Source: Campylorhamphus procurvoides
Lineage: Eukaryota; Chordata; Aves; Passeriformes; Dendrocolaptidae
Length of the DNA stretch: 64,000 nucleotides
NCBI GenBank assembly: GCA_013396655.1
Contig: WBMV01004257.1
Span: forward strand, 173,709 to 237,708
Reading direction: 5' to 3'
A model generated the notes under the pieces. The model made no database searches and was not told the origin of the DNA. It was given only the letters and a program-made list of their open reading frames with translations. Positions 11,136-23,310 of this stretch are shown here, piece after piece. Within the stretch, counting starts at the first letter, position 1. Each line of letters begins with the position of its first letter. The translations under genes were made by a program, and so were the position numbers.

Positions 11136-12279
11136 ATCACAGAATCAGAGAATATGCTGAGTTGGAAGGGACCTACAAGGATCATTGAGTCCAACCCTTA
11201 GCCCTGCACAGGACCATTCCAAAGTCACACCATGTGTCCAAGAGTCCTGTCTAAAGTCTTCTTGAACTCTGTAAGGCTTTGTACTGTGACCACTTCCCTC
11301 GGGAGCTTGTTCTAGTGCCCAGCTACCCTCTGGGTGAACAACCTTTTTTTAATATGCAACCTAAACCTCTCCTGACAGAACCTAAGACCATTCTCTTGGG
11401 TCCTGCGACTGGTAACCACAGACAAGAGATGAGTGCCCCTCCTCTACCCCTTACAAGGAAGTTGTAGACTGCAATGAGGTCTCCACTCAGTCTCTTCTTC
11501 TCCAGGCTGAACAGATCAAGTGATCTCAGCCACTCCACATACAGCTTGCCCTCCAGGCTCTTCATCATCTTCATCACCCTCCTTTGGATGCTCTCTAATA
11601 ACTTAATATCTTACTAATATTGTTGTGCCCAAAACTGCACACAATATCCAAATTGAGGCTGCACCAGTGCAGAGCAGAGCAGGACAATCCCCTCCCTTGA
11701 CTGGCTGGTGATGCTGTGCTTGATGCCTCTCAGGAGGCACCTCAGCCCTCCCGGCTGCCAGGGCACTGCTGACTCATATTCTACTTGCCATCAACCAGGT
11801 CCCTTTCTGTGGCACTTTTTTCCAGTATCTCATTCCCCAGTCTGTATGTACATCCTGGGTTGCCCCATCCCAGCTGCAGAATCCAGCACTTTTCCTGGTG
11901 GAACTCGGTGTGGTTGGGATTACTCGGTCCTCCAATTTGTCCAAGTCTCTCTGCAGGACTTCCCTGCCTTTGAGGAAGTCAACAGCCCCTCCCAGTTTTG
12001 TGTCATCTGCAAGCTTGCTTAGTATCCCCTCCAATCCTGTGTCCAAGTTATTCATGAAGATGTTGAAGAGCACAGGGTCTAAGATGAGCCCCAGTAGTGA
12101 CAGGTCACCAGTCTGATGTTCCCCCATTCACTAATTCCCTCTGGGCTCGACCCATGAGCCAATTGCTCTCCCACTACTTGATGTGTTTATCCAGCTGTGT
12201 GCTGGACATTTTATCTAGAAGGATCCTGTGAGAGACAGTACTGAAGGGTTCACTGAAACTCATAAAGATTACACCATTG
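11136..12279 (-). mobile_element. CR1 LINE, 3' part including reverse transcriptase remnant
   Basis: Plus-strand 11136 begins with the antisense of the CR1 3' end (cacagaatcagagaatat, then ttggaaggga), and the rest follows the CR1 order backwards: 3' UTR, ORF2 tail, then the reverse transcriptase palm and fingers. On the minus strand a fragment reads FNIFMNNLD, then LADDTKLGG, which are the CR1 versions of the residues around the reverse transcriptase catalytic DD. The element is 5'-truncated, as is usual for CR1, and carries small deletions and frameshifts, so it is long dead. Confidence 0.92.
11774..12127 (-). pseudogene. CR1 ORF2 reverse transcriptase fragment
   Basis: A 117-codon open stretch within the CR1. 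It shows the palm-domain context of non-LTR reverse transcriptases: an NIF...D block, then LADDT with the two catalytic aspartates retained, then a KLGG turn. After about residue 70 the frame departs from the family pattern because of a deletion. It starts and stops inside the domain, so it cannot make a working enzyme. This is a decayed remnant and not a host gene. Confidence 0.85.
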
Positions 12280-15200
12280 AAAATATGGAAAAAAAATCTT
12301 GGGATATCGTGCCATTTTTACCAACATACACAAGATGTAATGCTTAGAACTGGCAGAAATATTTGCAGGTTTTATTTTAGTTTGCTGACAATTGCCAACA
12401 ACAACCTCCCCATTACCTATTTATGACAAGTTCCATAATATTACTGTGGTTGTTGCAGAAAACATAGATCCTTTACAATAATACCACAACTTTAATTCAT
12501 TCAATTTAATTTCCTGCATAAGATCATTCTAATATGTGTGGATAAACTGTTGACAGCTTTCATATGACATTTGAATATCCCATTAAATAACAAGAAGAAA
12601 ATAATAATTTGGACACAGCTTATGAAACTGTTAAGGTCAATGATAAGACTTCTGACTTCAAAAACATTTGAAGAAGATCTGTATTATACCAATGATGACC
12701 ATGCTTAATATTTTAGTTTAGGTTTTGATATAGTATTCTGTCATATCTCATTTCATCTGGATAAGTATATAAAAAAATGTTTATTTTCTTTCACTTTGCC
12801 TATTTAAAAGCACTTTAAGGGCAATGTATATCCATCATATCCACTGATCATAAAAAGACAAGTACAGGAAAGGCTGAATTTCACTTTCTTAGAGTTTTTT
12901 AGAAAGAAACAAAGCTTAAGATTGCGCAAAGGATGTAATTTCATAATGCAGTCTGCACCGAACAATGTTCAATACCAGGCCTTGGGACATCAACAGGAGG
13001 ATTAATTCAGTTTTCAGAGAGGCTTTAAGTTTGTCAAGTGGTTTCTTAATTTTACAGTGCATGTTTTTCTCCAAACCAATTTTTTTTCATATATAGCTTC
13101 ATTATCAGGAGACCAGTTAAATCTGTGGTTATAATTGTCTTCAACCTTTTCGTTTTGTTTTATTTTTATAACTTTTAGCCCACTTAGCTGCTATTATATT
13201 CCCACTTAAATAAGTTATCTTAAATCAACTTCTCTTTTGCATTCAGGACTTCACAGAGTTCAGGCATTTGTTCATTTTTATTCTTTTTAATTATGGGATT
13301 TGTCTTCTTTCCCACACTCCTAATCAGATTCTTTTTATTTTCCCAAAATCTCAGTAGGACTTATGCAATGCATTCCTCTACCATTTATACTGTGTGGCCA
13401 TGAAGTTCTACTGTAAGCTGGACTACTCCTGGGAAAATTGCAAACACCCAGCTCTCATCTAAAAAGTCAGTTGGGGAGCAAACCTGAACATATTGGTACT
13501 TAGTGAAAGCTAGTAAGAGTTCTTTTGGAGGGAATGCAATCTTACCCCTTATTTATCTATAATGTTAAAGAGAAACAAGTACAGAGAGATTATTAAACTC
13601 ATTTAGGTGTTTGTTACATGCGAGAACTATAATCTAGGACATAGTATAAATCTGAGAACTTAATAACTTTGTAACCAATTTTCCACTGTTTTCTAAAAAG
13701 GTTGGTAGCACATATGCTATGCCATGAAGTACAAGTCACAGGAAAAAGATAAAATAATAATAAAAGAATATAAGCACCATGGCAACAGTAATTGTTTTGC
13801 ATAACTACTTAAAGAAATATACTTGTCAAATCTGTCGCAGCATGTGACCCTGAACAAACCAGCAGTTTTGCCTGTGAAACCTTGTTTGAGCAAGGTAATC
13901 TTTTAGTGAATTGGAATAATGATTCTAAATCTTATTAATTGTCCTAATAAACAGATGCACAATGCATGCATTGCAGCACATTTATGATTATCAATTTTGT
14001 TATGCTTAAGGAAAATTCCTAAATGAATTATAGTATTTAAGAAACACAGGATAGTCTAAAAGAGAATTCTCCAGTTCTTGGGAGATAGTGCTTAAAAGTG
14101 TATTTTTTTGCTGCATGCAGTATAACTAAATGTGTAATTTTGTGTAAAGGTTTTTTAAAACTAGAAACAAACATTTTTGTCTGCCCAAATTTTGTCTACC
14201 TCCTGTACCAGATATCCTAAGCAACAGTAGGATTCTCCTCACACAATTTTAATTTCTAAGTTCTTATAGTAATAGTCTTGCATAGGAAGTCAAATTGCAT
14301 TGTGGCACCAACTGACGTAAAGAGATCTATTTCTTTTCCTAGCACATAGAAAAATAAAATCAATTATAAAGTTAAGCAATTAGTTGAGATTAGCTATCTT
14401 TAAGTGGTTCAGCTTTGGGAAGAGGAACAAATTTTCACATGTGTTTAGCGATAGGACCTCTTTCATCACATAGTATATGCCTAAGAATTACTGTGTAATT
14501 GTTTATTTGGATCCTTGCATTTGATAAAAGCACTCAGGGAAAGAAAAATCACCTATTTTTTTCTTGGTCTATAAGACAAAATAGTAATTGTATCTAAGCA
14601 AAGTATGATGAACTTTAAGAATCTTAACACGGATGTTAACTCTCTAAATTGCCTATATTGTCAGCAAAGAGGGGTAGACACATTTTTAAGCCTCTAAAAC
14701 AAGAAAAAAAGCCTCTCATAAATTTTGGTCATAAATTCAGGTGAATATGATCCTCCCCATGATATTTTCTCAAATGCACTCATTGATTAAATAGGGAAGA
14801 TCAAGGAAAATTTTGAAAGCAACATAATTTCAGAAGACAGCTACAGTTTTAATGCATGCTAAATGTTTAATTTTTTGGGGATCTCATTTCTATTTTCTAT
14901 TTCAGAAAGTTGGGGTTTTTTTCTTCTTTTCTTTTTGTATTTCATTATGCATGACATCATATTTTGATATTTATACTATCTAACCAGTTCTTGGGAAAGC
15001 TAATATTCTCACAGCTGTAGACCACAGATGTGACCTTTTGCAGATAAGTTATTTTCCTCATTATCCAGCTGAAAGGTAAAATTCAGTTACACTGCAAATT
15101 AAAATTTGAAACCTAAATTTGTATTTTTCAGTTTAAGAGTTATTTAAAAAAAAAAAGTTGCAAAAAATGTATATAGCATATTCCTATTATCTTTAAGCTC

Positions 15201-15310
15201 TGCATCATGCTAAGATTGTTACAAAATAAAAAACAATGTTGTAAAAATTGCAGATAAATTCTCAGAAAAAATAATATAACTCTTTTTAGCCTGTTTTTTC
15301 TGATGTATAC
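12280..15310. other. AT-rich stretch, no gene seen
   Basis: About 3 kb without a recognisable exon, RNA gene or repeat family. Confidence 0.5.
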
Positions 15311-15311
15311 T

Positions 15312-15440
15312 TCACAAGGTGTTCTGAGTTGGGAGGGACCCACAAGGATCAATGAGTCCAGCTCTTAAGTGAACGGTTCATATAAGGATTGAACTCACAG
15401 CCTTGGCATTATTAGCACCATGTTTTAACCAAGGTAATCA
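15312..15440 (-). mobile_element. tRNA-Ile-derived SINE with CR1-like tail (TguSINE1 type), minus strand
   Basis: Reading the minus strand from about 15440 to 15312, a decayed A-box region comes first, then catggtgctaataatgcc (tRNA-Ile anticodon arm with AAT anticodon), then a B box (gagttcaatcctt), then the linker ttcacttaagagctgg, then a CR1-type 3' end (ttgtgggtccctcccaactc). The same order is seen at 51916-52050. The A box is more decayed here than in the second copy. Such SINEs are thought to be mobilised by CR1, whose enzyme recognises the shared 3' end. Confidence 0.85.
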
Positions 15441-17442
15441 GTGTGATACCTCTGATTGCCATTTAAAAATCTTGGCAACTTAAAAAAAGATGTTGGTTAC
15501 ATAGTTTTTTTATAATATCAGTTGATTATGATGCGGTAACCAATCAGGAAACTAGAATACTATAAATTATTGAGGAATGAAAAGTGAGAAAAAGAAGGAG
15601 TATTATTGTGCAAATAAATGCATGCATCACCTCTGTCTTGGTTACATATGATTTCAGTCACATATATAATAAAAGGAGAAAAGAATAAAAAAACTGAAGT
15701 AACAACCAAAAATTAATGAGTACTCCTGAATTGAAAGGGATTCTTCAGTTTAAATAAAAGATGTCTGATTCATACTTGGCAAACACTTATAAAATCAGGA
15801 ACTTTATATAGAGAGTGATCACAAAATCGGTGTATGTTATGTCATATAGTGCAAGAACTTGAGAGTATTACATGATTGGAACTTAAAAAAATGTGAATCA
15901 CTTTTTTGCATAATTTGTCTCTGGTGCATTTTGCCAGACATATTGTAGATATCAACAGTGTGAATCTTTGAAAAAGGAGAGAAGTCATGAAATAAGGACA
16001 GTTGGGATTTTTCCATCCTACAGATGATAGATATCAAGAATTCTAAAAAAAACGTGATTAAGGATTCCCCTGAAACACTTATTTGGAAAAAAAAAATGAA
16101 GATTTTTCTTGATTTACTCCTCCCTAAAGACACTGTATGACTTTCATCAAGATTTGCTCTGAGCTGATTCATAAATTAAGACCATATATGAATACTGCTG
16201 AATATTTTCTTATGTGCAATGGTGACCACAATTTCTGAATGTTACTTGGTACAGATAAACATATAAAATTACCACCAGGATACTACTCATACTTGTCTGA
16301 AGAGAAGTGCTACACATCATACTTTGCTATAAGAAGTACAGCAATTCAAACTATTCGAGTTTTTCTGAGGGATTCTTCATCTTGCTGTGTTTATTACTAA
16401 GCAGTAAATGATGAATGTCTTCTTTCTTCTCTATCATATAGTGCTGCAAGATTGTACCTGCCATCTGGACCACTGATAAGTTTATTTCATATTTTACATA
16501 AACTCTTTTTATCTGATATCTCCTTATGCCAGACAACAATTCTCATGCACGTTATGTCTTAGGAGCAACATGCAAACAAATGACCACTCCTGTTCTAAGT
16601 TTTTAATTGTACTGTCTTTTGTCCTCTGAACATTTCTTTTATATATTTATAGCAGTCATTACTATTCAATTTCTTTTTCTGCTTCTTTTCAGTGGTTCCT
16701 AAACTCCTAAATACACTTGTACAGAACTGCAGGTTGCAAGTTCTCTGATTTATTCCTTCCTTTACACAATAAATGAACATCCAAAAGACTGCTTTCACTT
16801 TGATTCTGCAAATGTGTGACATCTTCACAGTGTGAGAAAGCATGTCTTCTGCTCTCAGAGGTTTCAAGGAACAATATATATTCTTTCCTATCTTCCATGA
16901 CAACTTATTTTTCTTTGGGGTGTGTGTGTTTTGCTTTTTTTACTCACTTCTTTACTTGCATTTTTCCTTCATTTTAAAAAGAAATGTTCGTTTTTAGTAT
17001 GCAGTGATTTGACTAGACAGACATTTGAAAGAATGTCTCAATCCCTAATCTGCCTGATTGAACTGAAATGTGTACCTCTTACAGTCTGTCTACAATGTTA
17101 TAGAATTATGTTTTCTCAGACATAATTCTGGAGGTGAAAGCTAATATATAGGTTATAAACATTGCCACATTTATTTCATTGTTATTTATCTGGTCTTTTT
17201 AATTGGAAATTGTGTTTTTGCTGGAGACATTTTGACCTGTTGTAATGGACAGTTTACTCACTCTATCACTTTGCTAGGAATTCTCACAGATTATGAAAAA
17301 GCTAGGCAAAACAAAGTGTATACAAATGTTATTCATAATTACTGGCATTTTTTAATGTTCTTTTTCATTCTTTCTTATTAATTTCACTTTTTTTTTCCCC
17401 TGCACTGTTCCCTTTTCCAAGTTACTCTTGAAATTTATAAAG
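15441..17442. other. AT-rich stretch, no gene seen
   Basis: Two kilobases without a recognisable repeat or exon. The 102- to 111-codon open frames at about 15840-16170 and 16600-16900 on the minus strand show no domain. Confidence 0.5.
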
Positions 17443-17580
17443 TCATAGAATAATTTGATTTGGAAAGGATCAACAAGGACCATGGAGTCCAATGCCTGCC
17501 CCTGCACAGGACACCCCAGGAGTAACACCATATGCCTGGTAAAATTGTCCAAATGCTTCAAATGCTTCTTGAGGTCCATC
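17443..17580 (-). mobile_element. CR1 LINE 3' end fragment
   Basis: It starts with tcatagaataatttgattt and continues with the antisense CR1 3' block (aaggaccatggagtccaat, cctgcacaggac, accatatgcctgg, cttcttgaggtcc). About 140 bases of the 3' terminus are present in minus orientation. The element is heavily 5'-truncated. Confidence 0.85.
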
Positions 17581-18690
17581 ATATTTTTTTTTAACTTTTA
17601 TTTTTTTAGTTGTTTGAAAGAAAATGTTCTCTTGGGAGTATTATATCTACATGGTTATGGTCAAACAGTCCAGCAATGAAAATATCAAGGCAGCACAGCT
17701 GTACAGTAATTGTGCTACTCATCCAGAGTCAAGTGATTTAAAATAGTACCCCTTTAATTCCTGGCTAACCTGTGATATAATGTACTTTTTTTCTAAAGTT
17801 CAAAATAATAATTTCAATTTCATATTTTCAGAGCTTATAATAATACCATAAAGAAACCATAAATGTTGCCATTTTTCTCAAGGAAAGAAGATTTTCATCC
17901 TTGTTTGTTTGCCATCAGCTTCCTAGTAAAAAGGTCCACTACACAGCATTTGTCACAGCCACAGTTTATTTCTGGCTTCCCACATACTAACAAATTATCA
18001 TGCATCATGAGCCATATTGAAGGGCTAAGGCCAGAACAGAACAGGAAGATGAAGCAGAGAAACTAGTCATTCGTGACCTCATGACCTTCACACAGTGATA
18101 TGGGTCAAAATGATACAATATATACAGTTAAAAAAACAAACAAAAAACCCAACAAACCCTTAAATAAATGATGTAGTATCTGCTGAAGCATGAACACTTA
18201 AAATGAAAAAGAAAAAGGAAATAAAATATGCCTCAGAAAGAGCAAACTCTGATTTGAGACCTACATGATTTCACTTTCGGGAAACTAGCAAGTTGGCTGT
18301 TTGTCATGTCCTGTTGGAATGAGGATCACCATGGTGAGATAGCCAAGGGCAAGGCTCTAATAGGAACAACCTGAGCAACACAAGGGATCTCCCCTAAGTC
18401 TTGATGAGGGGCCAAAAATTTGGATGTGTTCTTTTCCTTTGCCTTTCATCCTTTACAAACATTTGTACCCAGTTCTCATTAATCATACCTTCTCTCCTGT
18501 CTTATCTTATTTTTTCTTTCCACAATGCTAATGTTATAGATAAATGAAGACTTCACTACCCAGAGAATTACTTTGATATCTCCTGCTATAATATTCCCTT
18601 TGCTGCATATTTTAATGCCAAGCAAATTGCATAGGGTGATATAAAAAGGAGAAACCTCATAATCTATGAAACTGGCCCATCTCAAGTGTA
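17581..18690. other. AT-rich stretch, no gene seen
   Basis: No named element is recognised. The part at about 18250-18420 is somewhat GC-richer and may be an old repeat I cannot place. Confidence 0.45.
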
Positions 18691-18699
18691 TGCACACAG

Positions 18700-19670
18700 A
18701 TAAGGACAGATCTAAAGGATGGCATAACAGGGGAAGCTCTCATACCTTCTCTGGGAAATGAACACAATGGGAACGCCTATATAATAATGCATGGTCCCAG
18801 GGAAGAAACAGTGGGAAATGGAGGTCTGCCAGTAGTTGCAGAGCTATGATCTCACTTGGATGACAAGAGCTAGGTCAGATATCTCACTCGACTGAAGTGC
18901 TGAAAGGACAGCCTAGGACTGTGAAGCAGGGCATTTGCCAGTAATATGAGAAAGCAGAAGGAAGAATGAAGCTCTGTCTGCAGTTGCATGAGGAGCCAGT
19001 TGAGAGCTTAAGGGTCAGGATTACTGGAAAGATCACCATGGGTGATAATGTAATGAATGTCTGTTACACATCACATAAGAAAGAAGTAGCTGCAATCTTA
19101 TTCAGATACTGGAAAAAGCCTTATGTTCGAAGACCCTGGTGCTCACAAGTGATTCAGCACATCCATATCTGTTAGAAGGGCAACACTAGGGCATAAACAA
19201 TCCAGATTTCTGTAATGCACTGATGATAGCTTCCTGGCATAGGTGATTGAGAAGCCAATGATGGCTGATGCTATCATAAACTTGACACTTATAAAAAGAA
19301 AAAAAAACAAAACTGGTTGGGGTCAGCCTTGGCATCTTTAATTGTGAGATGGTGGAGTTCAGGTTCTTGAGAGGAGAAGGCAAGGAAACTTAGGATCCCA
19401 ACCCTGGTCTTCAGAGATCTGCTTGGAAGAATCCCAGGAAAGAGGGCCCTGGCAAAAAGAGTGGTCAACGGGAGCTGATTGACATCTTTAAGTTCAGTCC
19501 AATGAACTGATATCAAGCAGACATGGGAGGAAACTTGCATGGATGAACAAGCATCTTCTGAAAAATATCAGCCATTGAAAGTACATATGCAAGGAGGGAA
19601 GGCCAGGCCAGGTGGCCCAAGGAGACTACTGAGACACTGTCTGAGCATGCAAGTAGCTGGAGCAATGCTG
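18700..19670 (+). mobile_element. CR1 LINE, 5' half of ORF2 (endonuclease region), plus strand
   Basis: Landmarks of a CR1-F-like ORF2 appear in order: a degraded start near 18840 (tatgatctcacttggatgac), gagccagttgagagctta (18991), gggtcaggatta (19012), accctggtgctcacaag (19132), atatctgttagaagggcaac (19164), atggtggagttcagg (19350), gatctgcttgg (19420), and gcatggatgaacaag (19537). These encode the endonuclease domain and the linker before reverse transcriptase. Frameshifts, deletions and an A-rich insertion near 19292 have destroyed the frame. The left limit is uncertain. Having a 5' portion without the 3' end is unusual for CR1 and means the downstream part was lost or replaced. Confidence 0.8.
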
Positions 19671-19682
19671 AAGGTCAGGGCC

Positions 19683-20200
19683 CCTATGCCTGGTGCCAGC
19701 TGCTGGTGCACGTGTCTGTATCTTTCTCAAACTGTATGTGCATGTGTGGAGAGTGCATTAACTAGCAAACTCCGAGCTGGAACCTGAGAACAGGTGCCTT
19801 AGATCCAGTTTGAGTGATCAGGTGCATGGAGGGTCTGTGATGGTATTTAGGAGGTTCCATGAGTGTGGGGTGCTTGTGGAACAAGTGTGTGAGTGCTGTG
19901 TGTTTGCAGCCAACACCCAGATGGATCAGCCTCAGGTTGAAGTGGGACATTGGAGAAGGTAAAAGGGATCTGGATCCAGGCAGGTGGGGCAGGCAGAGAG
20001 GCCATGTTGGTGCTCGGAATATCCATGAATGCACATGTGCTTCTAAACCTGGAGAGTCTGATGTGTGCTGCCCTAGTGACTTTCTACCTCTGCCAGTCCA
20101 CGAGGACACGGCTCTCCAGTCTTATGTCTGATATGAGTCCTGTACATGGGTGCTGTTGAAGGTGGCACCTTGTCTGTGGTTGTCTGTGTGAGCAGACATG
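19683..20200 (+). repeat. Unclassified dispersed repeat, copy B
   Basis: Related to the right half of 1862-2535, with the same landmarks in the same order: tgcctggtgccag (19687), ggatctggatccagg (19967), atccatgaatgcacatgtg (20020), gtgactttctacctctgcc (20077), and a tgctgttgaaggtgg-type block near 20150. The two copies differ by many substitutions and several indels, so the family is old. It directly follows the broken end of the CR1. Confidence 0.55.
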
Positions 20201-20204
20201 TTGA

Positions 20205-22514
20205 TACCCTTCAAATATGTATCTCTGTGTGTGGTGGTTTTTTCATCCAACTTGTACTTGTGCCTGCATACACACTCTTAGTGGTGCCCAGAGACTGGAT
20301 TACAGTCCGTTTCCCTAAATCTAAATGCAGGAAATTCCACTTCAGCATAAGAAGGAAAAAAATATGGGTTTTTAAATGATAAGCACGATGGAGTTCTGGC
20401 ACAAGTTGTCCAAAAATGTTGCAGAGTCTCCATTCTTGTTCAGAAATTGATTAGGTATGTTCCTGAGAAATCTGTGCTAATTGGCTTTCCTCTGAAGAGG
20501 GGTTTGGGCTACTTGATCTCCAGAGTTCCCTTTCATCTTAACCATACTGTGGTTATATTATACAGGTATGCAAACTCTGAGTTGACTTTCTCTACAGAGA
20601 TTATATGATTTGGTACATTATAATAATTCTGAGATATATTAAACAGTCTATACTGTACATTGTATTATACAACCGTGTGAAGCACTCTTGGCAACAGAAA
20701 TGGATCCTTTACAGTCATAGAATAGTTCACCAGTCCAGTCTATGAGAGGGATACACAAATCATAAGACAATTGCATCAACGATCCACTCTGAATGCTAAA
20801 CTGGTTTTGGACACATAGCACAACAAAAAATTTAGTTATGAATTACTTTTCTTTTTTTTTGGTGAATATTAAAAAAAAAAGAAACAAAGCAAAGGAAATT
20901 AAGTCTCATGAGGAGAGCATACTGCATGTATTTTCAATAGCATGACCCATTTAAATTCAGCATGAAAAAACTAATTTGTTGTGTTTGTTTTGTTGTTTTG
21001 TTTTTTTCTGGAAAAAAAAAGTAAAATGAGATGATTTTCTCTTGGTTTCTGTTTACTTTCCCTTGTGTTTTGTTTCTTTGTTCCAAATTTGTAGGGATAT
21101 GTCAGATATATTAGTCACAGAGGGAGATATCATGTGTGGGATGTCACATCACAATTTAGTATGAGGCTGAGGAAGACTGAACTGACATATAAAGTTTCCT
21201 AATGACTGATAATTATTGTTGTTAAATTTATTTCAAGTAGAATAAAATCCAGTGACTACTTCATTATAACAATTTTTCCCTGATTTATTGTTAGTCCCAG
21301 TGCTTATCTGCTGTGGAAATCTCTCCTATAGTAAACTAGACTACTTTATTTTTTTAAAAAAAATTCAATAATATCTCTCAATACTTCAAAGCTAGCTTTT
21401 AAACTTTTTCTCTGATTAAACAAAATACTAGATAAAGCAGTAGAACTGAGTACTTTGATTGGGAAGGTGGTTTGCTAGCTTTAGAAAGTTTGCTGGCATG
21501 ACTTGTGTAAAGAAGTATGTGAAGAAAGTAACAGAAAGAAACACAACAGTGTTTATAACAGTAGCAGATGTAAGAAAGTCACGAAGAAACACACTCATTA
21601 GAGAAACTGAAATGAAGGAACAAGATACATAGTCATAGGAAGTAATTTTTTTAGAAAGTGAATTTTGATAGCAAAAATAGAAAGAGAAATAGAATGCAGC
21701 TGTAAACTGGTAGGGCAACTTTAACTTGCACAACATGACATTTTGACAATTAAAAGTCTACCTATGGTCCCACATAATAACCCAGTGTATCTTCTTTCTA
21801 GCTGTACCTAATCTTGTTGGCTGCTTCTTAGTTTTATTGCTTTTTCAAAACAAAATCTCAGCAGCATTATAGTGTGGAAATTCTGGAAGAGTAGTTATGT
21901 CCCACACTGTAAGCTCCCTTGCAGTGTAGGGACATGATAGCAGACATTTGTGGAACACACAAGAAGCCCTGCATAAACATTTGTCTCATAGACTAAATTA
22001 ATTTAGCTCCTGATCAACTACATTGATTTACTAATGAAGCCACTTCTGGAAGGAAAAAAAAAACAAAACAACAAAACACCCCCCAAAAACATAAGAGTAA
22101 CAAAAAAATGCAAAAGAAAGAATGCTAAATTGAAGGGACATGAGGAGATTAAATAGAAAGGTTTGTAAGAAGACAGAAAAAATAAAAAAAGAGAGATGAT
22201 CCCCAATACTGAAGAATAGCATTCAAAAAAGCATTCAATATCCTGAATAAAGCAGTAATCAAACTAATAAAGAAACAAAGAGAAAAACAAAACTTTGACT
22301 GAAAGGCAGTATTTAATGATAATAATTTCATGTGGAGAGCCAAGTCTTCTGGGCCAGTCTGTATAAGTCAGCATCAAATGTATGCAGTTCTCAGCAAAAA
22401 TTTAAAATAAACACTTTTCTAGCTACAAAGCTCTGCAAAGGGTTGTAATGGATGTAACTGCTGCCTTCACATATGTCTCCATTAAAATCAATGTGGTTTC
22501 AAAAAAGTACCAAA
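20205..22514. other. AT-rich stretch, no gene seen
   Basis: A possible very short CR1-like start (tcatagaatagttc) occurs at 20717 but does not extend. A/T homopolymers lie at about 20860-20880 and 21350. No exon is recognised. Confidence 0.5.
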
Positions 22515-22515
22515 C

Positions 22516-22773
22516 CACAGAATCAGCGAATATGATGAGTTGGAAGGGAAACACAAGGATGGAGTCCAACTCTTAACCCTGTACAGGATCATCCCCAAGA
22601 GTCATACCATGTGCCTGAGAGTATTGTCCAAATCCTTCTTGAACCCTGAAAACGTTGGTGCTGTGACCACTTCCCTTGGGAGCCTGTTCCAGTGTCCAAC
22701 CACCTTCTGGGTGAAGAATCTTTTTCTAATATCCAACCTAAACCTCCCCTGACACAATTTCAGGACATTGCCT
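22516..22773 (-). mobile_element. CR1 LINE 3' end, segment 1 of a split copy
   Basis: Antisense CR1 3' end starting at cacagaatcagcgaatatg. It runs through ttggaaggg, gtgaccacttccc, gagcctgttccag, gtgaagaatctttttct and aacctcccctgaca. It stops at 22773, where an unrelated TG...CA block begins, and resumes at 23124. Confidence 0.92.
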
Positions 22774-23123
22774 TGTAGAAGACCCTTCCAGAAGGGTTAT
22801 TACAAGCACATGAGGGTTTTTACACTTAAGAAAGCTTTGCTACCTGCAAAAAGACATCTTTCCCAGAAGGAGTTTTAGTTGTTTTCTCTTCCTGCATTCC
22901 AGAGAAGCTGACTCCTGGGTAGGAGAGAAAAGTTCTAGCCCCCCAGCAGGGTGGCCAGAGATGATAAAAGCCTTAAGAAGAAAAGGGGCATGTCTTTTCC
23001 GAGGCCCAGTGCAGATCTTCACAAAGATGTTAAGTGTTCTAGACTTTGGAAATAAATTCTCCTAAATCCTTCCACTGCCTGATATTTTGGGGGCACCTGC
23101 ATGTATTTGACCATTATAAATCA
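22774..23123 (+). mobile_element. LTR inserted into CR1
   Basis: A 350-base block begins TG (tgtagaagac) and ends CA (taaatca), and it interrupts an otherwise collinear CR1. On the plus strand it has a TATA-like motif (gataaaagcc, about 22961-22970) and AATAAA (near 23051), so it reads as U3-R-U5 in plus orientation. No clear target duplication is visible at these ends. Class and family are not recognised. Confidence 0.6.
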
Positions 23124-23310
23124 GGTCCTGTCACGGGTCACCACAAAGCAAAGATCAGTGCCTCTTCTCCCCCTTATGAGCAAGTTACAGACTGCAATTA
23201 GGCCTCCCTCAGCCTCCTCTTCTCCAGGGTGAACCGACTAAGTGCCTTCAGTCTCTCCTCATATGGCTTCCCATCAAGGACCCTGACCATTACCGTTGCC
23301 CCGCTTTGGT
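23124..23310 (-). mobile_element. CR1 LINE, segment 2 of the split copy
   Basis: CR1 similarity resumes exactly where segment 1 stopped (ggtcctgtcacgggtcacca) and continues through cagactgcaattaggcctcc, cctcctcttctccagg and catatggcttcccatcaagg. This continuity shows that the 350-base block is a later insertion. Confidence 0.9.

Noticed and set aside
20713..20840. Possible CR1 3' end (tcatagaatagttc)
   Set aside because: Only about 14 bases fit. The following sequence does not match the CR1 order.
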